DNA from: Rhipidocladum racemiflorum
Lineage: Eukaryota > Streptophyta > Magnoliopsida > Poales > Poaceae
Direction: 5' to 3'
Assembly: GCA_036346355.1 (NCBI GenBank)
Contig: CM070571.1
Coordinates: 46,830,293 to 46,894,292, forward strand
Length of the DNA stretch: 64,000 nt
The notes below the pieces were generated by a model. It was given only the letters and a program-made list of their open reading frames with translations. It was not told the origin of the DNA and ran no database searches. The position numbers and the translations under genes were made by a program. The first letter of the stretch is position 1. Every line of letters begins with the position of its first letter. Below, in pieces: positions 49,665 to 61,194 of this stretch.

Positions 49665-50960
49665 ATTTGTGTGCCGAACAAGAAGGAGCTGAAGCAGTTG
49701 ATCCTAGAGGAAGCCCATGACTCCAAGTATTCAATTCACCGTGGAAGTGCCAAGATGTATCAGGATTTGAAGGAAAGATTCTGGTGGCCGAGCATGAAGC
49801 GTGAAGTTGCCGAGCATGTTGCGCTGTGCGACATATGCTAGAGAGTCAAGGCAATGCATCAGAGGCCAGTGGGACTGTTGCAGCCGTTAAAAATTCCTGA
49901 GTGGAAATGGGAGGAAATCGGAATGGACTTTATTACCGGTTTACCCAAGACTCAAGGAGGATATGACTCCATATGGGTTATAGTAGACCGCTTGACTAAG
50001 GTCGCCCATTTTATCCCGATAAAGACCACTTACTCGGGAGATAAGTTAGCATAATTGTACATGACCAGGATCGTCTGTTTGCATAGAGTGCCGAAGAAGA
50101 TTGTATCGGTTAGAGGTACCTAGTTTACCTCGAGATTCTGGAATAAGCTGCATGAAGCCATGGGGACCCGTTTGAATTTAAGTACAGCTTATTACCCTCA
50201 GACGGATGGACAGACTGAAAGAGTTAACCAGATTCTAGAGGACATGTTAAGAGCTTGTGCATTAGCTTATGCAACCTCTTGGGATAAAAGTTTGCCGTAT
50301 GCTGAGTTCAGCTACAACAATAGCTACCAGGCTAGTTTGCAAATGTCGCCTTTTGAGGCACTATACGGTCGACCCTATCGAACACCGTTGAACTGGAATG
50401 AGACAGGTGAACGCTGTGTCTTGGGCCGGACATTCTTCAAGAAGCTGAAGAGCAGATTGCCATGATCCGGGAAAGGCTGAAGATAGCACAGTCAAGACAG
50501 AAAAGCTACGCCAATATCCGTCGCCGAGACTTGAGTTTTGAACCAGAGGATTTCGTGTACCTTAGGGTTACACCTCTCAAGGGAGTTAAGAGATTCCACG
50601 CCAAAGGAAAACTCGCACCCAGTTATGTCAGACCATTTAAGGTTTTGAGCCGTAGAGGCGAAGTTGCTTATCAGTTGGAGTTGCCGCAGTCATTGGCAGG
50701 AGTACATGACGTGTTCCACGTGTCCCAGTTGAAGAAGTGTCTTCGAGTACGAGATGAGCAGACACCGTTAGAGTCGATAGAATTGCAAGAGAATCTAACT
50801 TACAAGGAACACTCCGTCAAGATTTTGGACACAATGGATTGAGAGACGAGAAACAAGTCAACCCGTTTCCGCTGAGTTCAATGGAGCAACCATGCAGAGA
50901 GTGAAGCAACGTGGGAGCGCGAAGAGGATTTGAAGAAAGAATTTCCAAACCTATTCTTTA
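49665..50960 (+). pseudogene. Gypsy integrase and chromodomain remnant
   Basis: An HHCC-like N-terminus (ALCDIC) is followed by the integrase core starting GMDFITGLPKTQGGYDSIW. The second catalytic Asp is replaced (IVSVRGT where the family has an Asp), and the Glu block DGQTERVNQ is kept. Stops lie at 49839, 50052 and 50121, and there is a frameshift near 50425. The frame 50462-50842 carries the C-terminal GPY/F-like region (KLAPSYVRPFKVL). Beyond it is a decayed chromodomain-like tail (SEATWEREEDL). The domain order RT-RNaseH-integrase-chromodomain identifies a chromovirus, probably Tekay/Del-like. Confidence 0.88.
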
Positions 50961-50993
50961 GTAAGCCCTAAATCTCGGGGACGAGATTCTGTT

Positions 50994-51006
50994 AAGGGGG
51001 GAGGTT
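50994..51006 (+). other. Polypurine tract
   Basis: AAGGGGGGAGG directly precedes the 3' LTR and would prime plus-strand synthesis. Confidence 0.85.
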
Positions 51007-54000
51007 TGTAACACCCCAATTTTTTCTTTTCATGTATTTAAATAATATTTGGCACTTTTGTGAATTTTTGAAATTTTCTAGGACTTATTTGGATTTATTT
51101 GGAATTTATTTGAATTTATTCCCTTTTCAAATAATTAAAGAATTTAATTTTTCAAATAAAATTTTGTTGGAAATATTTTATTTGAGTCCAAAATGTTTCA
51201 AAATATTTTCTAGAATTTTTCTGAGTGTTTTCCTATTTTTAATGAATTAAATGAATTTCTAGGAATTAATTTGATTATTTAATCGCTGGAAAAACCCAAA
51301 CCGGGTTTCACTATTCATCCTATCGGACCAGAGTCCGAGTCAGACTCGAGTCCGACCCGGACCCGACCGTGCCAAGCCGTCTCGGTTGAACCGCGTCACC
51401 GAACCCTAACACGCGTGACCGTTGGATCGTGATCCAACGGCCATGATCGCGCCACGTCGCCCGAGCCCGAGCCCGACCGAGCCAGCCAAGTCGTCGAGCC
51501 GGACCCGAGCCCAAACCCCACAACCGTCGGATCTTGATCCGACGATCCACGTTGAGCCACGTCACCGAATCCGAATTGGATTCGGATTCCGCCGTCGTAA
51601 CCGTGCGGACCTCGGTCTCTGCGCAATACACGGAAGCCGAGGCCCCTATTTAAGGCGCCGCCGCCGCCACCAGGTAGCTGACTCCCATGCGCACCCGTAG
51701 CCCTAGCCCACGTCACCTGAGCCGCCACTGTTCGCCCGCTAGAGCTCGCCGTAGTTGAGCTAGGTTTCCGCCGCGGTTATTCGTCGATTCCGCCGCCGTT
51801 GAGTCCAGATCCGGAACCGCAAAGACAAGCCGCATCGGAGAGTACCGTCCACTTCACCGGAGGGGCCCCGCAACGCCGCTGCCGTGGTCGTCGTCCTCGT
51901 CTCCGGTCTGCAAGCGCCGTCGCATGCCATCACCGTCACTCGAACTCCACCAACCGTCCGATCAAGATCCGAGGGCCCAGATTCGTCCACGTCACCACGG
52001 TAAAATCCCACGTTGTAATTTCTAGATCTATTCCCAACCGTTGGATCTAGATCCAACGGTTCAGATTGTGCCACATAGCTAGAACCGCACCGTGCTTGGA
52101 TAGATGTCAGCCGTTAGATCTAGATCAAACGGCTAGGGTTAGCCACGTTGTAAACTCAAGATTGGATCTTGACTGTCCGATCAAGATCGAACGGTCCAGA
52201 TCAGCCGAGTAGTTTTCCTAACGCGTGAAACCAGATCCAATTTGGGCCGTTGATTTTCAAATCAACGGCCGAGATCTAGCCACGTGGGCGGTAGTCTGAC
52301 CGCCATGATCGTATGATCGCCGGCCGACGCGTCACGTCAGCGTGGGACCCGCGTGTCAGCGGCTCAGCCAAACCGCACCATGACGTCACCGCTGATGTCA
52401 CGGTGGGGCCCACCGTCACCGCATTCACCGAGCGTGATAGCGTCACCGCCGACGCTATCCGATGGGGCCACATGTCAGTGAGACATGTACTCGTGGACCG
52501 GGTCCACGGTGGACCCAAACCGAACCGTGGACCACGTCCATGGACCGGCTGACGCAATAAATCGATTTTTCAATAGAAAAATAATTCGGTCGAAAATCAA
52601 AATCCATGCTGACGTCATGCTAATGTCATTAATCGGTTTTTCAGTATAAAAATAAATGGATTAATTTGGATTAATGTTTAATTTGAATTTTGAAACTTCA
52701 AACGTTTATAACTTTTGCAATTTAACTCCGATTTGAGTGATTCAAATTTATAAATTTTTATAAAATTGAGATCTACCTAATGGTGAATTTTATTTAATTT
52801 TTGGACCAATGTTTTTCTCTGTAATATTATTTATTTGATTATTTAAACTTTAAACGCTTGTAACTTTTGCGTTTTAACTCCGATTTCGTCGATTCAAATT
52901 CCTAAAAATTCATAAAATTATGCTATCTCTGTTTATGGACTTCATTTGGATGTTTGGACACTTTTTGCATACTTTTTTATTCATTTATTGCTATTTGCAC
53001 GCGTTATGAGTAGACGTTGAAGTGCCCGAAGGCTTCGAAGGTGAAGTGTTGACCCAGGAGCCACCTCAGGACCAAGATCAAGTATTATTTGAAGGCAAGT
53101 TGTGCTTTGACCATGTTGATCCCATTTTGAAATTAATTTGATTTAAATTATTGCATGCTAGTTCAATTATAAAATGCTTTAATTGAATTTGGGAGATTAG
53201 TTAAATGCCTAGTTGCTGTATGCCACCATGACATAGATAATTGTATGACATGAACCCCTTGTCACCCTAGTTGAGGATTAAATAGTTGGACATTATCAAA
53301 TTACCAACATGGGTATTTAGATCGTTGTAGTATATTGCGTAGACCTGCTACGTGCTCATGACCTGATTTTGGACAATCAAATGTTAATATTGACTTAATG
53401 ATATATTGAACCTGTTTTGGAAAGGTATCATGTGTTGTGATTATTCATGGCACGTGGTGCATGGTAATCAACTGGGTTTGATAAATAGATTTCGATTGGG
53501 GCATGTGGCAAGAATGATCAGGTGGGCCCGTTGTGGCATCGGTAGCGTTGGTTTGGTTCTTCGGGTAGTCTTGCCCTGGTCAACATAAGGACTTAACCTT
53601 GCAAGCCTTTGAACTGAGTTAATTGTGCAACCACATGTCCGTAATGGGACGGACCTAGTTGAGTAAGTTACTAATAACTTGCATGTCATACCTCGGGTGT
53701 CAACTACACCCTTTGTGTAGCTTGAAAGGGGAGCGTACCAATGCGATGGCATGGTACCCGTCCAACGGTATGTCGGTCCCATACTTCGCCTTTGTTAAGG
53801 GAATGGATGGTGTATGTCAAAAACCGGAAAGATTCACTTGTGTCATTAGCCGTTTCCGAAAGGCTTTGTTACGATCACTCGCCTTTGTGGTGTTTGGTTG
53901 TATCTTGTGGGTAAAGTGCATAACCTCTGCAGAGTGTAAAATCTATTCGAATAGCCGTGTCCGCGGTATTGGACATTGCTCGGGGATTACAGTCAAGGGT

Positions 54001-54641
54001 TAGATTTTCTTGGAAATAACTTGAACTTGAGAGGTTTGGTTTGGTCAAATGATGATGTTAATGGAAATGTGGATTAGGAATAGGAAAGTTGTTTATTTAA
54101 CTCCTGGAAAAGTTATTGATATTACACTGTTTCTATCGCTTTCGAATCTACTTATGTTATTTGTTAAATGTTGTTACTGCAAATGAACCATGAGCTATTC
54201 CTTTGTATTAAGCCATGCATGTAGAATATTAGCTTGCATTCTGTGCATGACTTGCTGAGTACCAAGTACTCACCCTTGCCACAATACAACATCAGTTGAA
54301 GAGGAGTCTACACCAACTTTGGAGGAGGAGCTCCAAGAGGAACCGTCTATCTAGGGAGCGAGCCCAGTCAGTTGCCTGTGGTATACTGGATGGCGCCACG
54401 AAATTATCTTATTTTCCGTTGCTACTATTTCTCTTTTATTAAACTTTCGCCCTGCGAGGCGTACTTTTGTTACTTGACCTTAAAGGTTGAGCAACCAGTT
54501 TGGTTACTACAATTAAGGTACTTTCTATTTCGTTGAGTATGATTGTGATATTTACCAATGTTGAGACTGTGTGCACTAGCGTGATCCTAGACTAGTGCTG
54601 AATACACAGAGGGTCCGGATTTGCAAATTCGGGTCCCGACA
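51007..54641 (+). mobile_element. 3' LTR of the full-length Ty3/gypsy element
   Basis: This 3,635-bp LTR runs TGTAACACCCC to GGTCCCGACA, followed by ACATG at 54642-54646. It carries CTATTTAAG (51646-51654), CTCTGCAGAG (53925-53934), CTATTCGAATAG (53943-53954) and the GAGTAC hairpin (54257-54271). Differences from the 5' LTR include a small deletion near 51802 and changes around 52305-52335. Insertion is therefore not very recent, but the two copies remain clearly paired. Confidence 0.95.
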
Positions 54642-54810
54642 ACATGAAGAACGGTTAGTCACGTGAGTATGTCATAGTGGCAGTATGCGTGTAAGAGTTG
54701 TTAGTCACGTGAGTATGGCTGGGTTGCCATATGCGTGCAAGAGCTGTATTGTATTTGGCCAGGTTGGGCCAAGTGGAGTTGTGTTGAATACAGACTCCTT
54801 CTAGGATTAG
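54642..54810 (+). mobile_element. Copia 3' LTR, second part
   Basis: It resumes the copia 3' LTR after the gypsy insertion: the sequence from ACATGAAGAACGGTTAGTC onward matches the 5' LTR from about 32626. It breaks off at 54810, matching about 32810, where another gypsy LTR starts. The last ~690 bp of this LTR are not found in the window. Confidence 0.88.
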
Positions 54811-56085
54811 TGCAACACCCAAATTTTTTCTATTCATGAATTTTTGGAATATTCTGGGATTTTTTGGATTTATTTGGATTTAATTTGAATTTATTCCCTT
54901 TTGAAATAAATAAATAATTAAAATTTATAAATAAAATTTTGTTGGAAATATTTTATTTGAGTCCAAAATGTCTCAAAGTATTTTCCAGAATTTTTCTGGA
55001 ATTTTTCTGATTATTTTGCTATTTTTCTCGAATTATTTGAATTACTAGAATTATTTTCAGATGTTAAATCGCTGGAAAATAGTAAACCGGTTTTACTGTT
55101 CATCCGACCGGGTCCGATCCGAGTCTGACTCGAACCAGACTCAAGCCCGACCTGAACCCAACTGAACCCTAACGTGCGTGACTGTCGGATCTTGATCCAA
55201 CGGTCAAGATTGCGCCATGTCGCCCTGTCCGAATCGCCGTCGGACTCTGCCGCCACAGCCGAGTGGGCCTCGGTTTCCGTGGATTTCACGGACGCCGAGG
55301 CCGCTATTTATTGCGTCGCCACCCGTGTCATGTTCTCCTCTTCCGTGCGCACCCGTAGCCCTAACTCTCTGAGCTCCCGCCGTTGCCGACCGCCCGCAAT
55401 CGCTCACCGAAGTTGGAAGCACGCGTCGCCGCGATTTTTCTCTGTTTCTTGCCGTCTCCGCCGTCGTGCTACCCAGATTCGGACTCCCTGTGTTGAGGCG
55501 CGTCGAGGGGTACCACTCACCTCGTCGGAGACACACAGAAACACCGTTGGCCAGGTTGTTGTCCCTGCCTTCAACAAGCCAGCTCCGCCGCGACATCGCC
55601 GGAACCCGCGAGCTCTACCAGCCGTCCAATCAAAATCCGACCACCCAGGTTCGTCCATGTCACCGTAACGAAATCCACATTGCGGCTTTTAGATCTAATC
55701 TCAACCGTTGGATCTAGATCCAACGCACGGGGTTGAGCCACGTAGCCTTGAACCGCACCGTGCTAGGGGTAGATCTCAGCCGTTAGATCTAGATCGTATG
55801 GTTAGGGTTCATGCACGTTGTAGCACTAGAATGGATCTCGACCGTCCGATCTAAATCGGACGGTGTAGATTGCGCCACGCGTCGAGCGCCGGATTTGCCC
55901 TGCGAGGTGTACCTTTGTAACTTGACCATAAGGTCGAGCAACCAGTTTGGTTAATTAATTAAAGTACTTATTATCCCGTTGAGTATGATTGTGATATTTA
56001 CCGAGGTTGAGACTGTGTGCACTAGCGTGATCTTGGACTAGTGCTGAATACACAGTGTTCGGATTTGCGAATTCGGGTCCCGACA
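54811..56085 (+). mobile_element. Collapsed 5' LTR of a third gypsy element
   Basis: It starts TGCAACACCC and ends GGTCCCGACA. The first ~1,080 bp and last ~190 bp match the long LTRs, but the middle 2.2-2.3 kb is missing, joined near 55893. The missing part includes the CTCTGCAGAG/CTATTCGAATAG and GAGTAC modules. A TATA-like CTATTTATT is at 55303. The primer-binding site follows at 56090-56102. Confidence 0.85.
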
Positions 56086-56089
56086 GAGG

Positions 56090-56102
56090 TGGTATCAGAG
56101 CC
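56090..56102 (+). other. Primer-binding site, initiator Met-tRNA
   Basis: TGGTATCAGAGCC, a perfect match, lies 4 bp after the LTR. Confidence 0.9.
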
Positions 56103-56301
56103 ATATTGACTGTAGGCTCACCCATAGTTAGAATGGTCGTAGTGAGGATAAAACCTATTTTCTAAAGTTAGAATTTGACAAGACAATGAATGAAATCTTG
56201 ACTCATCCCCTTCTCTCTTCTCATACCCCTTTTGCTGAATTTCTCTTGCTATCCCTTGGTTTTAAAACTTTTTGAGTTCTTACGTGAGTGTCTTTTGGCA
56301 G

Positions 56302-57064
56302 ATGTTGATGAAGAACAACTACGCCGAGCGTGAGGGAGGCTACGCTGCTGAGTTGTGGCGCATGCTGCAGTTGCTTGGAGGCTTTGAGAGACCGTTCTTC
56401 CGAGGGACCACCATCGTGCAGGCAGGACTAGTCATAGGATGGGACGTTAAGATCATGGTGTATGCTCGAGAGAAGACGAAGTTCAGTCGTCCTTTTCACT
56501 TCACCACTAGGAGGTCCACATTTGAGATGGGAATCCAGGAGGTGTCTCGTCGAGCGATGCAGCAGATTGCTCGCACTTACTCCAGAGAGCTGGAGGGCAT
56601 AGTATTCCGTCACCACCCACGCCGAGACAACAGAGCTCAGCGAAAGCCTATAGAAGATGAGGATGCTACCGTCACTCACTTGGCCAGATTTGTCGTCGCC
56701 CAGGAGGAGCTTATTGACGACATAGTCTAGGAGTTGATGAAGGCTCGCGAGAAGGTCGAGGAAGGGAAAAAGCACCTAGAGAATGCTCATGGGTACGTCA
56801 CCTATGCTGTGGAGAGGATCGCAGAGCTGGAGACCGCACTGTATGGGCAGGGCCTGGAGCCAGTGTTGGAGTTGGACGCCCCAGACCCGGAGGAACCAGC
56901 ACCTCAGCAGGAACACCAGCCAGCACCACAAACGAAGCTTGAGCCTGAGCCTGAGGATGATGCCGCTTCTTCGACAATTGCTGTTGTGGGGGCATGGTGA
57001 TCGCTTCGTGACTATGCCGTCGCACTCACCACAGGGAGGCAGTGGAGGTTTTCTCGACGAGTGA
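56302..57064 (+). pseudogene. ORF0 of the third gypsy element, one stop and one frameshift
   Basis: It is clearly homologous to the ORF0 at 45538: AAELWRMLQ, RRSTFEMGIQEVSRRAM, the ATVTHLARFVVAQEEL block, an acidic Pro/Gln-rich tail, and the final GSGGFLDE at 57064. A TAG at 56728-56730 and an extra G in the run near 56985-56990 break the frame. Comparing the two copies shows which parts are conserved: the N-terminal half, the coiled-coil segment and the C-terminal eight residues. Confidence 0.75.
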
Positions 57065-57366
57065 GCGTAGGTTTTGCAGTTGAGACTCCTTTGTCGAGTC
57101 GCGTTATAGAATAAAATGTCACCCTTAGAGGCGTTAGACTCTAGTGTGTTAGTTGATTTGGATTTCCATTGCTTGCTGAGTGTGCAGTATGTGTTGCAAG
57201 GCCCTTAGGCGTTGTGAGCAACCATACCAAGTTATTATTGATTAAATAATGCAGTTGGATTTTGAGTTACACCTTCCCCCGCATAAGTTTCTCTACTACT
57301 TGCCTATTCTTGTTTCCCTCTTGTCTCTAAGCTTGGAGCAACCAACAGATGGTGAACACCCGCGGA
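57065..57366 (+). mobile_element. Truncated end of the third gypsy element
   Basis: The ORF0-gag spacer and the first gag codons (ATGGTGAACACCCGCGG, 57349-57365) are present. Homology then ends abruptly, and the rest of gag, pol and the 3' LTR are missing. Confidence 0.7.
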
Positions 57367-57489
57367 ATCCAACAGATGATGAACCCATAAATCCAAGGAA
57401 ATTCACCAAAACAAATAAAATTCAGATTAAGACCATAATTCATGTTTTAAAATTTTAATTCCATTTCTTTTAATTTGAGGATGTTACAC
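57367..57489 (-). mobile_element. Fragment of a minus-strand gypsy LTR end
   Basis: It ends (plus strand) GAGGATGTTACA, the inverse of a TGTAACATCC LTR start, after AT-rich sequence like the beginning of the other LTRs. Only about 120 bp remain. Confidence 0.55.
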
Positions 57490-58180
57490 CAGTCCAAAGC
57501 CCACTTGGCCCAACCCAATTCGCTGTACCGCAACCCTAACCCTAGCCGCGTGGATCAATGATTGTCCGATCTTGATCTAATGCATGCGATTGAGCCATGT
57601 CGCTCTGTGCGTTGGGACTATCGGATCTCACCACGTGTATGGCTCGGATTATGTTGCCTTCGTCGAGTTCACTTCGGACTGTGTCGCTGTGTCGCCGCAT
57701 AGATCTAGGTTTCCATTTTAAGCGTAGAAGCTGGGGCTATTTAATGCACCGCCTACCTCCTTGCGTTCACCACAACACACCGCACTGAAAACCCTAAGCC
57801 GTGACATATGAGCCACCTCCGTTTGAGCACAGGACCTCGCGGGAGTTCGTGAAGACCGTGCCAACATTTTGCCATTCTTCATTGCGACGTACTACCGTTC
57901 CACCGTGTTTGAGGTAGAGCCGAGTTCCTCGAATTGTGATGGGTCGAACCAACCCAGATTCGTCGCTGGGGAAGTAAGGAACCACCGTTGCTGATGTCAT
58001 CTTCCTCAAACCCGGTAATAACTCACCGCCGCTCATCGTCATTAAACTCCACCATAGGATTATGATCAAACGGTGATGAGCAGGCCATGTAGGACCATCT
58101 GTACCGTAGCCTTCACCCCCAATCTGATAAACTAGGAAGATTCGCGCGCTACGCCGCGCCGTGCGAAATTTGATAAAAAA

Positions 58181-58830
58181 TGAGGAAAAGCGGGAAAAAA
58201 CGAAAAAACGACTGGCGAAAAACGAATTTACGTTTTTTTTTTGGGGAAATGGCCAACAAAAACATTTTTTCCATGTTCCGGAGAAAAAACGGTTCACGGA
58301 AATAAATTTTTTCAAGCAAAACGAAGAAAGAAAATGGTTTTCCATATTTTTTTGTGGGGAAATAGCCACCGAAAACATCTTCCCCATACTCTGGAGGAAA
58401 AACGGATGATGAAAACATTTTTTCGGGGCAAAACGGAGAAAGGGAACGGTTTTCCATATTTTTTGTTTTGGAAAAACGGGCAAGGAAAACATTTTTCCCA
58501 TGCTCCGGAAAAAATCGGATGACGATTTTTTTTTCGGGCAAAACGGATAAAGGAAACGGTCTCCCAATTTTTTTTGGGGCGAAACAGCCACGGAAAACAT
58601 TTCCCCCATGCCCTGGAGGGAAAACCGATCACGAAAACATTTTTTTCGGGCAAAACGGAGGAAAACCGATCACGAAAACATTTTTTTCGAGCAAAACGGA
58701 GAATGGAAACGGTTTTACATTTTTTTTTTTGGAAAAACGGCTACCGAAAATATTTTTCGCATGCTCTGGAGAAAAAACGGACCCCGAAAACATTTTTTTG
58801 GGACAAAACGGAGAAAGGACCCGAACGTAA
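58181..58830. repeat. Minisatellite, ~105-115 bp unit, about five copies
   Basis: Each unit contains GAAAACATTTTTCCCATGCTC-like, GCAAAACGGAGAAAGG and ACGGTTTTCCATATTTTTTT segments. Units begin near 58257, 58367, 58484, 58591 and 58747. The fourth has an internal duplication of about 40 bp. Copies are diverged by substitutions and T-run length. Confidence 0.8.
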
Positions 58831-58917
58831 AGCGCGAGTACCCATTTGTTATAATTTTGGACCTGTTCGCTATTTTGAAAAATTAGTAAAGGGCTCGCTC
58901 GCTATTCGCACTTAATG

Positions 58918-59290
58918 GGAGGGCCTCCATGCAAAACGGCAAACCAGGGACCTAAACGCGAACCGGGAAAAATATCTTCCTCTCACAAAAAATCGCGCGA
59001 GGATCTGGACGTAATTTCGAAGAACCGGAGGGGCTTTTGCGCAAAAAAGGAGGTGGACACGTGGGGGTGCCGGTTGGCCTCCATTTTTAGGCGTTATAAG
59101 GTGGGCTACCATGCAAAACGGCAAACCAGGGACCTAAACGCGAACCGGGAAAAATATCTTCCTCTCACAAAAAATCGCGCGAGGATCTGAACGTAATTTC
59201 GAAGAACCGGAGGGGCTTTTGCGCAAAAAAGGAGGTGGACACGTGGGGGTGCCGGTTGGCCTCCATTTTTAGGTGCTATAAGGTGGGCTA
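58918..59290. repeat. Two-copy 182-bp tandem repeat
   Basis: ATGCAAAACGGCAAACCAGG starts at 58929 and again at 59111. The two units are almost identical over their whole length, and a third begins at GTGGGCTACCAT near 59281 but diverges at once. Near-identity shows the duplication is far younger than the flanking minisatellite. Confidence 0.9.
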
Positions 59291-59577
59291 CCATTCTAGG
59301 CTATTTGATTTGTGACAATGTAGTCTAGATGCCCAACGTGTCGACCACAAGGACGTCCCATACATCCTCATCACCGCCAGTGAACCGCGTGGTCCCAGCC
59401 ATTGAATTTGAATCGTGCGATCATGATTTCGCTGTGCTTAACACCAATCGCAGCCCGCCGTGTGTCTTGTTGTGCATTAGCGCTGGTGTCACGCATGAAA
59501 ATCGAAGCGTTGTGAGTCAGGTTCACAGTAGACCATGCACTATTATGTGGACCGGGTCCAAGGCCCGTTGTCCCACG

Positions 59578-59904
59578 TGTTAGAGAAATAGATTTATTTT
59601 AGATTTGTTTTATTTCTGTTAATTGGATATATGACATCAACATGATATCATAAAATTGAATTTCCTTTTAGGAAATTGTTTAGGATTGGATAATTTCCAT
59701 AAGTACCATAGTACCCCGACAGTCGGTTTTCAGCTGACCATGCGTACTCTCGGATGATGTTCCCTAGGATGACCCGCGCGTGATGTGGCTGGCCAGCCCA
59801 TCCGGACGGACTAGGCTCGTCGCTCGGCCTCGAGCATAAGTGCTCGAGGCCCGAGCATACATGCTCAGCCAGGACCAAGCACGCTCGGCCCAAGCTCGCC
59901 CGCG
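59578..59904 (+). mobile_element. RIRE2-like LTR, left part
   Basis: It starts TGTTAGAGAAATAG and continues through a CTCGGCC-rich stretch with CTCGAG palindromes (59820-59850). It is split by the solo LTR at 59905 and resumes at 63684. The RIRE2-like call is from memory of the start and of the right part. Confidence 0.55.
59900..59904. repeat. Target-site duplication CCGCG (left)
   Basis: CCGCG is repeated at 63679-63683, directly flanking the solo LTR. Confidence 0.92.
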
Positions 59905-61154
59905 TGTAACATCCCAAAATTTGCTCTTAATATATTTAATGTGTTTTTGGGATTATTGGAATTTTTCGGAATTTATTTGGAATCTTTGAGGTTAGTTTGA
60001 ATTCAAGCCTTATTGAACTAATTGCATTAAATAAAGATCATGCATTTTTGCACAAGCATAAAATCTAAAATTTTGTTTATAATAAAGATAATTGGAAGAT
60101 GAGAGTGTTTCTTTCAAATATTTTCAAAAACATGTTTTATAAATTAAGTCGTTGATTTTATAAAAATATGTACAAGTGTCTGATTCACTAAAAGAATTTT
60201 TGCCAAAAATCTATACATTGAAAAATTTTGAAACCAACTTCATTAAAGTTCCAAATATTCCCTAGTATTTTCGAGGATTTTTCCAAAATTTTTAGAACCT
60301 TTCTGCTATTTCATTCTAGACGCGTTTTGTTCTAGCATTATTTGAGTTTCGGAATGCTTGAACGGTCATGTATGTGAATTACTCCATGCATGGAAATCCT
60401 CTCCAATGAAGTGCCATGAATAGCTCCATGCGCATGTCCTTTCCTTCATTTCCAACCATTTCTTCTACCAGCCGTTTTTTCCATTACTAGCAACGCATGT
60501 TCCTGCCGTTTCCATTTCCTACGCATGATCTTTCCATCTTCCAGCCGTTTCCCATTTCGTTTCTTTACGTCCAAAATTTGCTAGCCATTTCCATTCTTTT
60601 TCTCATCAGTTACTAGTACCTAGTGATCCTGAATGTGTGAATACTTTCTTCCTCTAGCAACATTTTCTCCATTTCCTGCACTCTCTTGAACTAGCAACGC
60701 CGGCGCACCTTCCGGCCACGCCTCCTCCTGCGCCGTTGCTGTCAACCGGTACTCCCTCTTCTCTTTTGCGCGCACTCTGTTTCTACTGATCGGTTGATCT
60801 CGCCATGAGTATTTGTGAATATACATCTATATGCTAGTACGTAGCATGTATATATATACACACACATTAGGTTGTAAGCATATATATGTATACTTGTAGA
60901 TATATTAGGTTTGAACACATATACATATATATGTTAGGCATGTATACGCATATATATGTGAGACCGAATGCATGTACATGTATATATGTTAGTATGTATG
61001 CATATCTACGTATATTAGGCCACATGCAAGTGTATATATATACTAGTTTCTGTTGCCTTCACATGCGTGTATATGCATACATTAGGAAGCATGCGTTTAT
61101 ACATATATATATTAGGACATGTATGCATATTTACACATGTATATTAGATCTGTA

Positions 61155-61194
<40 letters not shown>

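Larger units (their letters stand above)
57490..59577 (+). mobile_element. Old LTR-like fragment carrying minisatellites
   Basis: The GC-rich part with GATC motifs, a CTATTTAATGC core near 57738 and the CACC/CCCTAAGCCG leader resemble the promoter area of the gypsy LTRs. The 59.3-59.58 kb part has the ACCGGGTCC-type stretch that follows it in other LTRs. Between them lie two tandem-repeat blocks (58.18-58.83 and 58.92-59.29 kb). No genes: the 271-codon minus-strand frame is repeat-derived. Confidence 0.5.

Noticed and set aside
53659..54003. 114-codon ORF in the 3' LTR, with similar frames at 37068 and 62811
   Set aside because: It recurs because the LTR block is conserved, but the starts differ and the shared part is centred on the palindromes, so DNA- or RNA-level conservation explains it better than coding.
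57794..58609. 271-codon minus-strand ORF
   Set aside because: It runs through the minisatellite; its Lys/Phe-rich repeated peptide simply mirrors the DNA repeat, and no family motif is present.
60886..61194. 102-codon Tyr/Ile-rich ORF
   Set aside because: It is a product of the TATA-rich minisatellite.
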